The notes beneath the pieces were generated by a model. The model was not told where the DNA came from. It did not search any database and worked only from the letters and a program-made list of their open reading frames with translations. Of a stretch of 64,000 nucleotides of DNA, positions 15,545 through 23,452 are shown piece after piece. The translations under genes were made by a program, and so were the position numbers. This DNA is from Pseudomonas sp. Irchel 3E13 (lineage in GTDB: Bacteria; Pseudomonadota; Gammaproteobacteria; Pseudomonadales; Pseudomonadaceae). How positions within the stretch are numbered: the stretch's first letter is position 1; every line of letters starts with the position of its first letter. The stretch spans positions 1-64,000 of the forward strand of contig NZ_FYDX01000021.1 of assembly GCF_900187455.1 (NCBI RefSeq), written 5' to 3'.

Positions 15545-16453
15545 ATGAGTCTGTGGGACGACCTGAAGAAAAAAGCCATCGACGCCAATCCGGAACTGGC
15601 CGCCAAGGCTGCCCAAGCGCTGGAAAAGGCCAAGGAAATGGCGGTGGAAGCCGGTCAGAAGGCGGCGCCGATCCTCAAGGAAGCCGGCGGCAAGGCCGCG
15701 GCCTACGCCCAGGAAAAGACCCCGATCCTCAAGGCGCAGGCGCTGAAGGCCATCGACGATGCCAAGGTCAAACGCGCCGAGTTACGCGAGCAGGCCAAGC
15801 TCGACAAGGCGGCCCGCGCGGAAATGATCCGCACCATGTACGACATCACCCTGAATCCCGACGACGTGAACTTCATCGAAGAGCCGTTCAATCACTTCGA
15901 TCGCCAGTTCAGCTTCTTCATAGTCAACGGCCAGGTGCTCGACACCCAGAAGCGCAACCAGACCCACCTCGACGCCAGCCACTCGCACAGCGGCGGCAGC
16001 GGCTACATCGCCAACGGCTACGGCTCGATGAGCGGCGGATCGTCGTCCTTCCATATCAGCTCCAGCAACGTGCAGGAGCATGAGTTCTGGGTCCGTGATG
16101 ACGAAGACGGCAAGGAATCGTGCTTCCAGGTGCACAACACGCGCCTGCGTCTTCGCGAGGGGCAGCAGGTCAGCATGGTGTTCATGCACCCGGTGGACAG
16201 CAAGGTCGGCAAGATGGTCGCGCTGTACAACCACAACGCCGAAGAAAACTTCGTCATCGACGACCCGGCGCAGATCAACCAGTTGTTCGGCATCTACCTG
16301 GAGGAGCCGGGCTTCTTCAACCAGAAAGAAGTGCTGACCACCCGCAACCGGCTGTTGCAAGCGCTGGACACCCGCCTGGCGCAGCTCGCCGCCTACATGG
16401 CGCAACACGGCGCACGGCAGGGCCGGCTGATCGAAGGCGAGCGGGTCGAGTGA
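15545..16453 (+). CDS. Hypothetical protein with Ala/Lys-rich amphipathic N-terminus
   Basis: This 302-residue protein is not recognised. Residues 1-100 are an almost unbroken run of Ala/Lys/Glu-rich 11-residue-like amphipathic helix (ELAAKAAQALEKAKEMAVEA style), resembling LEA-type or lipid-associating helices. Residues 115-260 look globular and beta-rich, with a Gly/Ser/His patch around 145-175 and paired FxVxD strands. The ATG at 15545 is supported by AAGGAG 6-7 bases upstream. A secreted protein gene follows 49 bases downstream. A stress, membrane-surface or tellurite/TerD-like role could be imagined, but nothing in the sequence proves it. Confidence 0.65.
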   Translation: MSLWDDLKKKAIDANPELAAKAAQALEKAKEMAVEAGQKAAPILKEAGGKAAAYAQEKTPILKAQALKAIDDAKVKRAELREQAKLDKAARAEMIRTMYDITLNPDDVNFIEEPFNHFDRQFSFFIVNGQVLDTQKRNQTHLDASHSHSGGSGYIANGYGSMSGGSSSFHISSSNVQEHEFWVRDDEDGKESCFQVHNTRLRLREGQQVSMVFMHPVDSKVGKMVALYNHNAEENFVIDDPAQINQLFGIYLEEPGFFNQKEVLTTRNRLLQALDTRLAQLAAYMAQHGARQGRLIEGERVE

Positions 16454-16502
16454 AATGCAGCGCGACACGCCACAGATGATTTCAAACCACAAGGACCACC
16501 CC

Positions 16503-17072
16503 GTGTTTTACCCAGCGACCCTGAAAAAACTCATCGGCCTGCCGGCCGCGCTGCTGCTCGCGACCTTCTGCGCCAACGCCCAGGCGGGCGGTCTGATCGA
16601 CCTCAAGGAAGGCGCGGGCAAGGACGTCGCGGCAAGACTGGGGATCAGCGCCCATCGCTACATGCTCAGCACCGACTTCAGCCCGGCTCGGCCGTACAGT
16701 TCCGTGGTGCTCAGCAACAGCGAGGGCATGGACACAGACACCGTGGTCCACAACGCTTTGGTCCACAGCGCGGAAGGCGGCGCCCGCATGCTGTTCAGCC
16801 GCTTTGCCGCGTGCGGCAAGCCGCGGGTCGTGGATAACGTCGTGATCGAAGTGAACAGCCAGCCCATCGGCGCGCTGTATGAGTGCCGGATCGACGAAAA
16901 AGGCAACCCGGTGTCCATTTACCTGCCGACCTCGCCGGCGGCCCAGCAATTCATCGTCAACGCCTTCATGACCCACAAGCTGGTGCCGGTGGTGCTGGAC
17001 AAATACACCGTGGCCTTCAGCACCGAGGGGTTCGGCGAGGTGTGGCAGCAGAAGAGCAAGCCTGTGCTTTGA
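16503..17072 (+). CDS. Hypothetical secreted protein
   Basis: This 189-residue protein begins at a GTG (16503) preceded by AAGGA 6 bases upstream. This start gives an ideal signal peptide (about residues 1-24, ending CANAQA) directly at the N-terminus. An ATG at 16455 would add 16 residues with no better ribosome site. The mature part holds two Cys residues (FAACGKPR and ALYECRI), which could form a disulfide. No family is recognised. It follows the amphipathic-helix gene closely and is ended by the bidirectional terminator at 17126-17159. Confidence 0.65.
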   Translation: MFYPATLKKLIGLPAALLLATFCANAQAGGLIDLKEGAGKDVAARLGISAHRYMLSTDFSPARPYSSVVLSNSEGMDTDTVVHNALVHSAEGGARMLFSRFAACGKPRVVDNVVIEVNSQPIGALYECRIDEKGNPVSIYLPTSPAAQQFIVNAFMTHKLVPVVLDKYTVAFSTEGFGEVWQQKSKPVL

Positions 17073-17125
17073 TGCGTCAGGGCAGGCTGGCGGTGATGCG
17101 GTCGAGTACTTCGGAAAACGGCAAT

Positions 17126-17159
17126 GAAAAAGGCCCCGTGATTGCTCACGGGGCCTTTT
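17126..17159. terminator. Bidirectional intrinsic terminator
   Basis: AAAAAGGCCCCGTG-ATTG-CTCACGGGGCCTTTT has runs of A and T on both sides. It can end both the secreted-protein gene and the convergent tRNA transcript. Confidence 0.85.
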
Positions 17160-17166
17160 CTGTAGA

Positions 17167-17243
17167 TGGCGCACTCGGCGGGATTCGAACCCACGACCCC
17201 TGCCTTCGGAGGGCAGTACTCTATCCAGCTGAGCTACGAGTGC
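17167..17243 (-). tRNA. tRNA-Arg (anticodon CCG)
   Basis: The minus strand gives a 77-nt cloverleaf. The acceptor stem starts GCACTCG and the D-loop contains AGCTCAGCTGGATAGAGT. The anticodon stem-loop is CTGCC-CTCCGAA-GGCAG with CCG at positions 34-36. The T-arm is GTGGGTTCGAATCCCGC and the CCA end is encoded. This decodes CGG arginine. It sits just upstream of the terminator at 17126-17159. Confidence 0.97.
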
Positions 17244-17597
17244 AACGCGGGCGCCATGATACCCATCTGCCGGGGCGCCGTCCATCGCCAGAACCGCTGT
17301 GCTCTATTTCGCACGGAATGAAGGTTCCATTTGGCGGTCTGTTCAATAAGGCCGACACGACTCGTCGCATTTTGTTCTTTTTTTCGAACGCCCTATTGTC
17401 CTTTTTCCTCGTTACTCCTAGGATTCGTTCGAGATTTCAAACGCTCTTGTCTGGTGCTGATACACACGAGCTTTTCTCTGTGGCTTGTGTCGTGCTTCGG
17501 CCCGGTGTGTGAATTCCTGACGGCAGCCCTCTCCGGGCTCCTTTTTCAAATCCAATAATTCGCTCCGTGCCAGCACGGTGCTGTTAAGGAAGCCGAC
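17244..17597 (+). promoter_or_regulatory. 354-bp spacer and leader of gabD
   Basis: No gene is seen here. It must hold the tRNA-Arg promoter on the minus strand and the gabD promoter on the plus strand. Close to gabD there is AGCCC-TCTCC-GGGCT followed by CCTTTTTC (about 17524-17546), which looks like a terminator lying inside the leader about 50 bases before the gabD start. Such a hairpin could allow attenuation, or could simply end an upstream transcript. T-rich stretches around 17370-17420 are unlike the neighbouring GC-rich DNA. Confidence 0.45.
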
Positions 17598-19040
17598 ATG
17601 CAGCTTAAAGACGCCCAATTGTTCCGCCAGCAAGCCTATATCAACGGTGAGTGGCTGGATGCGGACAACGGCCAGACCATCAAGGTGACCAACCCGGCCA
17701 CCGGTGAAGTCATCGGTACCGTGCCGAAAATGGGCGCCGCCGAAACCCGTCGCGCCATCGAAGCGGCCGACAAGGCCCTGCCAGCCTGGCGTGCACTGAC
17801 CGCCAAAGAGCGCGCTGGCAAGCTGCGCCGCTGGTTCGAACTGATGATCGAGAACCAGGACGACCTGGCTCGTCTGATGACCACCGAACAAGGCAAGCCG
17901 CTGGCCGAAGCCAAGGGCGAAATCGCCTACGCCGCTTCCTTTATCGAGTGGTTCGCCGAAGAAGCCAAGCGCGTCTACGGTGATGTCATTCCTGGCCACC
18001 AGCCAGACAAGCGCCTGATCGTTATCAAGCAGCCGATCGGTGTCACCGCGGCCATCACTCCGTGGAACTTCCCGGCAGCGATGATCACCCGTAAAGCCGG
18101 CCCGGCCCTGGCCGCTGGCTGCACCATGGTCCTCAAGCCTGCTTCGCAGACTCCTTACTCCGCTCTGGCTCTGGTCGAGCTGGCTACCCGTGCCGGTATC
18201 CCGGCTGGCGTGCTGAGCGTGATCACCGGCAGCGCTGGCGAAGTCGGTTCCGAGCTGACCGGCAACTCGCTGGTGCGCAAGCTGTCCTTCACTGGCTCGA
18301 CCGAAATCGGTCGTCAACTGATGCAGGAATGCGCCAAGGACATCAAAAAAGTTTCCCTGGAACTGGGCGGCAACGCGCCGTTCATCGTGTTCGACGACGC
18401 GGACCTGGATAAGGCCGTCGAAGGCGCGATCATTTCCAAGTACCGCAACAACGGTCAGACCTGCGTCTGCGCCAACCGCATTTACGTGCAGGACGGTGTC
18501 TACGAGGCCTTCGCCGAGAAGCTGAAAGCCGCGGTCGCCAAACTGAAGATCGGCAACGGTCTGGAAGAAGGCACCACCACCGGCCCGCTGATCGACGGCA
18601 AGGCTGTTGCCAAGGTTCAGGAACACATCGAAGACGCCGTTTCCAAAGGTGCCAAGGTGCTGTCCGGCGGCAAACTGATCGAAGGCAACTTCTTCGAGCC
18701 GACCATCCTGATCGACGTGCCGAAGACCGCTGCTGTCGCTAAAGAAGAGACCTTCGGCCCACTGGCGCCGCTGTTCCGCTTCAAGGACGAGGCCGAAGTC
18801 ATCGCCATGTCCAACGACACCGAATTCGGTCTGGCTTCGTACTTCTACGCCCGTGACATGAGCCGTGTGTTCCGTGTTGCTGAAGCGCTGGAATACGGCA
18901 TGGTCGGCATCAACACTGGCCTGATCTCCAACGAAGTCGCGCCATTCGGCGGGATCAAGGCGTCGGGCCTGGGCCGTGAAGGTTCCAAGTACGGCATCGA
19001 GGACTACCTCGAAATCAAATACCTGTGCATCAGCGTCTGA
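17598..19040 (+). CDS. gabD: NADP-dependent succinate-semialdehyde dehydrogenase
   Basis: This 480-residue aldehyde dehydrogenase oxidises succinate semialdehyde to succinate, the second step of the GABA shunt. Motifs include ITPWNFPAAMITRKAGPALAAG near 150-175, SFTGSTEIGR (NAD(P) fold), LELGGNAPFIV with the catalytic Glu, and NGQTCVCAN with the catalytic Cys followed by a second Cys. In GabD enzymes that second Cys can form a redox-regulated disulfide. Length matches GabD closely. AAGGAAG lies before the start. It is followed by gabT after 178 bases, including its own terminator. Codon bias is strong, suggesting high expression. Confidence 0.95.
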   Translation: MQLKDAQLFRQQAYINGEWLDADNGQTIKVTNPATGEVIGTVPKMGAAETRRAIEAADKALPAWRALTAKERAGKLRRWFELMIENQDDLARLMTTEQGKPLAEAKGEIAYAASFIEWFAEEAKRVYGDVIPGHQPDKRLIVIKQPIGVTAAITPWNFPAAMITRKAGPALAAGCTMVLKPASQTPYSALALVELATRAGIPAGVLSVITGSAGEVGSELTGNSLVRKLSFTGSTEIGRQLMQECAKDIKKVSLELGGNAPFIVFDDADLDKAVEGAIISKYRNNGQTCVCANRIYVQDGVYEAFAEKLKAAVAKLKIGNGLEEGTTTGPLIDGKAVAKVQEHIEDAVSKGAKVLSGGKLIEGNFFEPTILIDVPKTAAVAKEETFGPLAPLFRFKDEAEVIAMSNDTEFGLASYFYARDMSRVFRVAEALEYGMVGINTGLISNEVAPFGGIKASGLGREGSKYGIEDYLEIKYLCISV

Positions 19041-19063
19041 TCCACGGTTAAGGCTTTACCTCT

Positions 19064-19103
19064 GCCAGCGGGGCGCGAGAGCGACGTCTCGCTGGCCTTT
19101 TTT
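19064..19103 (+). terminator. Intrinsic terminator after gabD
   Basis: GCCAGCG (19064-19070) pairs with CGCTGGC (19090-19096) and is followed by CTTTTTTAC. It partly separates gabD from gabT transcription. Confidence 0.75.
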
Positions 19104-19218
19104 ACATAGATACATCCGGCTACCGGGCCCCTGCACCAGTCGATCAACGAATGCTGACTGCAGTTGAATACCGGCGCCATCTTGAATCTCGCCACCACGC
19201 TGGCGAATTGAGGACTTT
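19104..19218 (+). ncRNA. Candidate gabT RNA motif (leader of gabT)
   Basis: A conserved structured RNA called gabT has been described directly upstream of gabT genes in Pseudomonas. This interval, between the gabD terminator and the gabT start, is in exactly that place. It contains short complementary segments such as CCGGC/GCCGG around 19117-19175 and CGCCACCACGCTGGCG just before the ribosome site. The assignment rests on position and general look, not on a covariance search. Confidence 0.5.
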
Positions 19219-20496
19219 ATGAGCAAGACCAACGAATCCCTGATGCAACGTCGTGTCGCCGCTGTTCCACGCGGTGTTGGCCAGATCCACCCGATCTTCG
19301 CTGAAAGCGCGAAGAACGCCATCGTTACCGACGTTGAAGGCCGCGAGTTCATCGACTTCGCCGGCGGCATCGCGGTACTGAACACCGGTCACCTGCACCC
19401 GAAAGTCATCGCTGCCGTTGAAGCTCAGCTGAAAAAGCTGACTCACACCTGCTTCCAGGTACTGGCCTACGAGCCGTACGTCGAGCTGTGCGAGAAAATC
19501 AACGCCCGCGTTCCAGGCGACTTCGACAAGAAGACCCTGCTGGTCACCACCGGCTCCGAAGCCGTTGAAAACGCCGTCAAGATCGCCCGTGCTGCCACTG
19601 GCCGCGCTGGCATCATCGCCTTCACCGGCGGCTACCACGGTCGCACCATGATGACCCTGGGCCTGACCGGTAAAGTCGTGCCTTACTCCGCAGGCATGGG
19701 CCTGATGCCAGGCGGCATCTTCCGCGCCCAGTTCCCGAACGAGCTGCACGGCGTGAGCATCGACGAGTCGATCGCTTCCATCGAGCGCATCTTCAAGAAC
19801 GACGCCGAGCCACGTGACATTGCCGCGATCATCATCGAGCCGGTTCAGGGCGAAGGCGGTTTCCTGCCTGCTCCGAAAGAGCTGATGAAGCGTCTGCGCG
19901 CCCTGTGCGACCAGCACGGCATCCTGCTGATCGCCGACGAAGTACAAACCGGCGCTGGCCGTACCGGCACCTTCTTCGCCATGGAACAGATGGGCGTCGC
20001 GCCTGACCTGACCACCTTCGCCAAATCCATCGCTGGCGGCTTCCCGCTGGCCGGTGTGTGCGGCAAGGCCGAATACATGGACGCCATCGCCCCGGGCGGC
20101 CTGGGCGGCACCTACGCCGGTTCGCCGGTTGCGTGCGCCGCGGCCCTGGCCGTTCTGGACGTGTTCGAAGAAGAGAAACTGCTGGAGCGCAGCCAGGCTG
20201 TTGGCGAGCGTCTGGTTGCCGGTCTGAAGCAAATCCAGGCCAAGCACCCGATCATCGGTGACGTCCGTGCCCTGGGCTCGATGATCGCTGTTGAAGTCTT
20301 CGAGAAAGGCACTCACACCCCGAACGCTGCCGCCGTTGCCCAGGTTGTGGCCAAGGGTCGCGAGAAGGGTCTGATCCTGCTGTCCTGCGGCACCTACGGT
20401 AACGTCCTGCGTATCCTGGTTCCGCTGACCGCTGAAGACGCGCTGCTGGACAAAGGTCTGGCGATCATCGAAGAGTGCTTCGCTGAACTCGCGTAA
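19219..20496 (+). CDS. gabT: 4-aminobutyrate aminotransferase
   Basis: This 425-residue class-III, PLP-dependent aminotransferase converts GABA and 2-oxoglutarate to succinate semialdehyde and glutamate. Motifs are NTGHLHPKV, VTTGSEAVENAVKIAR, GGYHGRT (PLP ring stacking), EPVQGEGGF, LIADEVQTGAGRTG with the PLP-contacting Asp, and TTFAKSIAGGFPLAGV with the Schiff-base lysine. Length is that of GabT. It works with the GabD encoded upstream. Codon use is highly biased, as in gabD. Confidence 0.96.
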   Translation: MSKTNESLMQRRVAAVPRGVGQIHPIFAESAKNAIVTDVEGREFIDFAGGIAVLNTGHLHPKVIAAVEAQLKKLTHTCFQVLAYEPYVELCEKINARVPGDFDKKTLLVTTGSEAVENAVKIARAATGRAGIIAFTGGYHGRTMMTLGLTGKVVPYSAGMGLMPGGIFRAQFPNELHGVSIDESIASIERIFKNDAEPRDIAAIIIEPVQGEGGFLPAPKELMKRLRALCDQHGILLIADEVQTGAGRTGTFFAMEQMGVAPDLTTFAKSIAGGFPLAGVCGKAEYMDAIAPGGLGGTYAGSPVACAAALAVLDVFEEEKLLERSQAVGERLVAGLKQIQAKHPIIGDVRALGSMIAVEVFEKGTHTPNAAAVAQVVAKGREKGLILLSCGTYGNVLRILVPLTAEDALLDKGLAIIEECFAELA

Positions 20497-20511
20497 ACTG
20501 TGATCCGCTAG

Positions 20512-20540
20512 AAAAAAACCCGCTTCGGCGGGTTTTTTTT
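20512..20540 (+). terminator. Intrinsic terminator of gabT
   Basis: ACCCGC-TTCG-GCGGGT is preceded by a run of A and followed by eight T, 16 bases after the gabT stop codon. Confidence 0.9.
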
Positions 20541-20632
20541 CGTCCCAGGGAACAGGTTGAGCGCTAAGGTTTCCATAGGAGACACCTTGGAAGGTGCACC
20601 GGACTGCGTGTGATGGCTGTAAGGAGAACCTG

Positions 20633-21844
20633 ATGACTGCTGTAGATCCACCCGCTGCTGCACCCAAGGTGTTGATTGCCGAAGGTGATCCGTGGGTGCG
20701 CGACATGCTCACGCAAATGCTGCTGAGCGTGCGCTGTGACGCCAAGGTGAAGGTCTGCGCCAATGGCAACGAAGCGCTGGAAGGACTGACCGGGCAACCG
20801 GACCTGATCATCGCTGCGCGTGAACTGCCGGGCCTCGACGGCCTCGACCTGCTGCGCAAGGTCCGATCGCGACCGCGGACGCCGGTGCTGCCGTTCATCC
20901 TCATCAGTAGCCGTGCCGACGTGGCCAGCGTGCGCGAAGCCCTGCCGCTGGCACCCACGGCCTACCTGAGCAAACCGCTGAACCTCGACTCGCTGCGCCA
21001 GCGCCTTGAAGAGCAACTGCTCAAGCTCGGCGAGGCGGTCTCCTGCGAAGTGCCGCCGCTGCGCGCGGGGCTGACGCTGGCGCGCTTTATCGAAGAACAC
21101 CGCGCTACCGCCGATGGTGGCCCGTTGTTCGCCGATGTGCAGCAGGCGATCAAGCGCGCGCTTAACCCGCAGGGGCTGGACCTGCGGGTGCTGGAAGAAG
21201 AAGTGCGTTCCGATCCGCAAATCACCGCCGTGCTGATCGCCGCCGCCAACAGCGCCGCGCTGCACCGCGAGGGCGCCGTGCAGACCCTGCTGCAGGCGCT
21301 GAACAAGCTGGGGACCACCCAGAGCATGAACCTCATCCTTGGCCTCGCGCTCAAGCGCAGTGCCCGTCTCAGCGACCCGGTGCTGGCGCGTTATGCCGAG
21401 CAGTACTGGAACCTGTCGCTGCGCACGGCGGAATACGGCCGGACTCTGGCACAAATGCTCGAACTCGACCTGGAGCGCTGCTACTGCGCCGGGTTGCTGC
21501 ATTGCCTGGGCGACCTGGCGCTGCTGCGTTGCCTGCAGGAGTGGCGTTTGGCGGGTGGCGAGCTGGACGAAAATGAAATCGAACTGTCGCTGAGCCAATC
21601 CGGCGCGGGCTACGGCTCGGCGCTGCGCACGCGCTGGCGCTTGCCGCTGGAGTTGCGTGAGTTGATCGCAGCGGTGTACCAGTTGGGCGGTGGCGTGTAT
21701 TCCCGCGAAGACCTGGTGATGAACCTCGCCGGGCAACTGGCGCGGTTGGCGCCGGAAGAGGGGCTGGATGAGCTGGCGGCGGGGAAGACGGCGCGGTTGC
21801 TGAAAGTGGGGCGGGCGGAGTTGGAGCGGTTGCGGAAGGTGTGA
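20633..21844 (+). CDS. Pseudo-receiver / HDOD-domain signalling protein
   Basis: This 403-residue protein has a response-regulator-like receiver (residues 11-130) followed by an HDOD domain (about 175-375, from LNPQGLDLRVLEEEVRSDPQ through the LGLAL and LLHCLGDLALL helices). In the receiver the phosphoacceptor position reads IIAARELPGLDG. The Asp expected four residues before the Pro is Ala62, while the Lys in YLSKPL is kept. It should therefore not be phosphorylated in the usual way. HDOD domains are HD-like but lack phosphohydrolase residues and act as scaffolds. The ATG at 20633 has AAGGAG upstream. It is flanked by the gabT terminator and a long repeat. Confidence 0.8.
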   Translation: MTAVDPPAAAPKVLIAEGDPWVRDMLTQMLLSVRCDAKVKVCANGNEALEGLTGQPDLIIAARELPGLDGLDLLRKVRSRPRTPVLPFILISSRADVASVREALPLAPTAYLSKPLNLDSLRQRLEEQLLKLGEAVSCEVPPLRAGLTLARFIEEHRATADGGPLFADVQQAIKRALNPQGLDLRVLEEEVRSDPQITAVLIAAANSAALHREGAVQTLLQALNKLGTTQSMNLILGLALKRSARLSDPVLARYAEQYWNLSLRTAEYGRTLAQMLELDLERCYCAGLLHCLGDLALLRCLQEWRLAGGELDENEIELSLSQSGAGYGSALRTRWRLPLELRELIAAVYQLGGGVYSREDLVMNLAGQLARLAPEEGLDELAAGKTARLLKVGRAELERLRKV

Positions 21845-21899
21845 GGTTTCAGGGCCTCATCGCTGCATAGATATCTACACAGTTCATGGTCAAGTCGTA

Positions 21900-22262
21900 G
21901 CTGCCATGTGTCAGCCGATATGTCTTCAGCGTCCTTGAGATCGAGCGCCGCCCGCGCATCGCGAGCAAGCTCGCTCCTACATGTGTTGCAACGTGCCATG
22001 GCCTGCCAGAGAGGTGTTGTCCGCCCTTGGCGTTTGGCGATGAGTCGCGGGGAAGCTGTTTAGGTCGACTCGATACCGCGTCGTACAAACAAGGCGGCCA
22101 ACCATGGCCTGACAGACATAGGCACGTTGCAAACCTCTGTCTGTAGGAGCGAGCTTGTCGGGGCGCCGAACCGTCGCGATGCGCCGCGCGGGCGGCGCTC
22201 GATCTTGAGAGCGCTGAAGAGCTATCGCGTAGCACTTGGTGGCCATGGCCAGATCCTCTGAC
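21900..22262. repeat. Composite REP-flanked repeat, long form (copy 3 of 3), inside a larger inverted repeat
   Basis: Internal organisation is as in 3620-3915, and the spacer is nearly identical, including GGTCGACTCGATACCGCGTC. One REP arm carries an extra TCGGGGCGCCGAACCG near 22156-22172. The whole unit is enclosed by a further 16-bp inverted repeat, GGCCTCATCGCTGCAT at 21853-21868 and its complement at 22309-22324. The 487-bp gap 21845-22331 contains nothing else. Confidence 0.8.
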
Positions 22263-22331
22263 AGGCAACTCGTGGTCGCCACACAATTCCGAGATGGATA
22301 GATACCCCATGCAGCGATGAGGCCATTGAAA

Positions 22332-23309
22332 TCACCCCAAAACAATCTGATTCTTGCCTTTGCGCTTGGCCTCATACATCGCCGCATCCGCCCGGGCAAA
22401 CAGGTTATCGAGCACTTCATCGTCCTCGATCATGCCGGTCAGTCCCTGACTGACCGTCACGCCGTACGTGTGCCCTTCATGGCTGAAACTCAGCCGCTGA
22501 ATCTCCCGCTGCAGCCGCTGCGCCACCTGCATCGCCAGCTCTGGTGTACAACCCGGGAACACCGCCGCGAACTCCTCGCCACCAATCCGCCCGAACAGGT
22601 CGCCCCGGCGTAGCGCCGCCTTGCCGCTGTCGGCGATGCGCTGCAAGACTTGATCACCCTCGGGGTGGCCGTAGGTGTCGTTTACCTGCTTGAAGTCATC
22701 GATGTCCAGCAGCAGGAACGACAGCGGCGCACCATCCTGACGGGCCTTGTCGAAGGCCTGGCCGGCGCAGTCGAAGAAGTGCCGGCGGTTGCTGCTCTGG
22801 GTCAGCACATCGGTGGTGGCCAGGCGTTGCAGCTCGCCTTCGAGCAGTTTCTTCTCGGTGATGTCCTCGGCCATGCCCACCACGATCAGCCGCTGGCCGT
22901 CGGCCTGCTGGTTGATGAAGCATTTGTCGCTGAGCCAGCGCACCTGGCCGTCGGCGGCGATGATGCGGTACTCGCGATCTTCCACCGCGCCTTTGACCAG
23001 CACTTCGGCAAGGCTGCGCTCGGCGTAGTCCAGGTCGTCGGGGTAGATGCTGTCGCGCCACTGGTTGTAGTCGGCCAGCAGCAGGTTCGCGGGACGGCCG
23101 AAGATGCGCTCGTAGGCCGGGCTGACGTAGAGCATCTGCCGGGATTCCCAGTCGAAGGCCCAGAGAATGGCGTTGACGCTGTCGAGCAGGGAGCTGATCA
23201 GTTGCTCGCGCTCGCTCAGGCGGGCGACTTCGCCCTGAGCATGCATGAGCGCCAGCAAAACCTGAGCCGCCTCGGGAGGCGGATTGAACGGTGGGGTGCT
23301 ATTGACCAT
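22332..23309 (-). CDS. PAS-GGDEF diguanylate cyclase
   Basis: This cytosolic protein of about 325 residues has a PAS domain (about residues 35-150, with LLDSVNAILWAFDWESRQMLYVSPAYERIFGR and the PAC-like REYRIIAADGQVRWL). A GGDEF domain (about 165-325) carries an intact GGEEF active site and an RRGD inhibitory site five residues before it, so it should make cyclic di-GMP with product inhibition. The start at 23307-23309 is uncertain, as the frame is open for another 48 codons upstream with no strong ribosome site. It lies between a repeat and desA on the same strand. No membrane segments are seen. Confidence 0.85.
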   Translation of the reverse strand: MVNSTPPFNPPPEAAQVLLALMHAQGEVARLSEREQLISSLLDSVNAILWAFDWESRQMLYVSPAYERIFGRPANLLLADYNQWRDSIYPDDLDYAERSLAEVLVKGAVEDREYRIIAADGQVRWLSDKCFINQQADGQRLIVVGMAEDITEKKLLEGELQRLATTDVLTQSSNRRHFFDCAGQAFDKARQDGAPLSFLLLDIDDFKQVNDTYGHPEGDQVLQRIADSGKAALRRGDLFGRIGGEEFAAVFPGCTPELAMQVAQRLQREIQRLSFSHEGHTYGVTVSQGLTGMIEDDEVLDNLFARADAAMYEAKRKGKNQIVLG

Positions 23310-23452
23310 GTTCGCAGTACTTCTTGTAAGGCGGGGACGTGCGGCCACGACCCGACCCGCCAGGCTGGCGGGCGACATGTTGGTAAGAGCGAAATGAAGG
23401 GGGGAAGTTCCAGGCGGAGCGCCCGCTGGCGGGGCGCTCCGATCAGTGGCCA

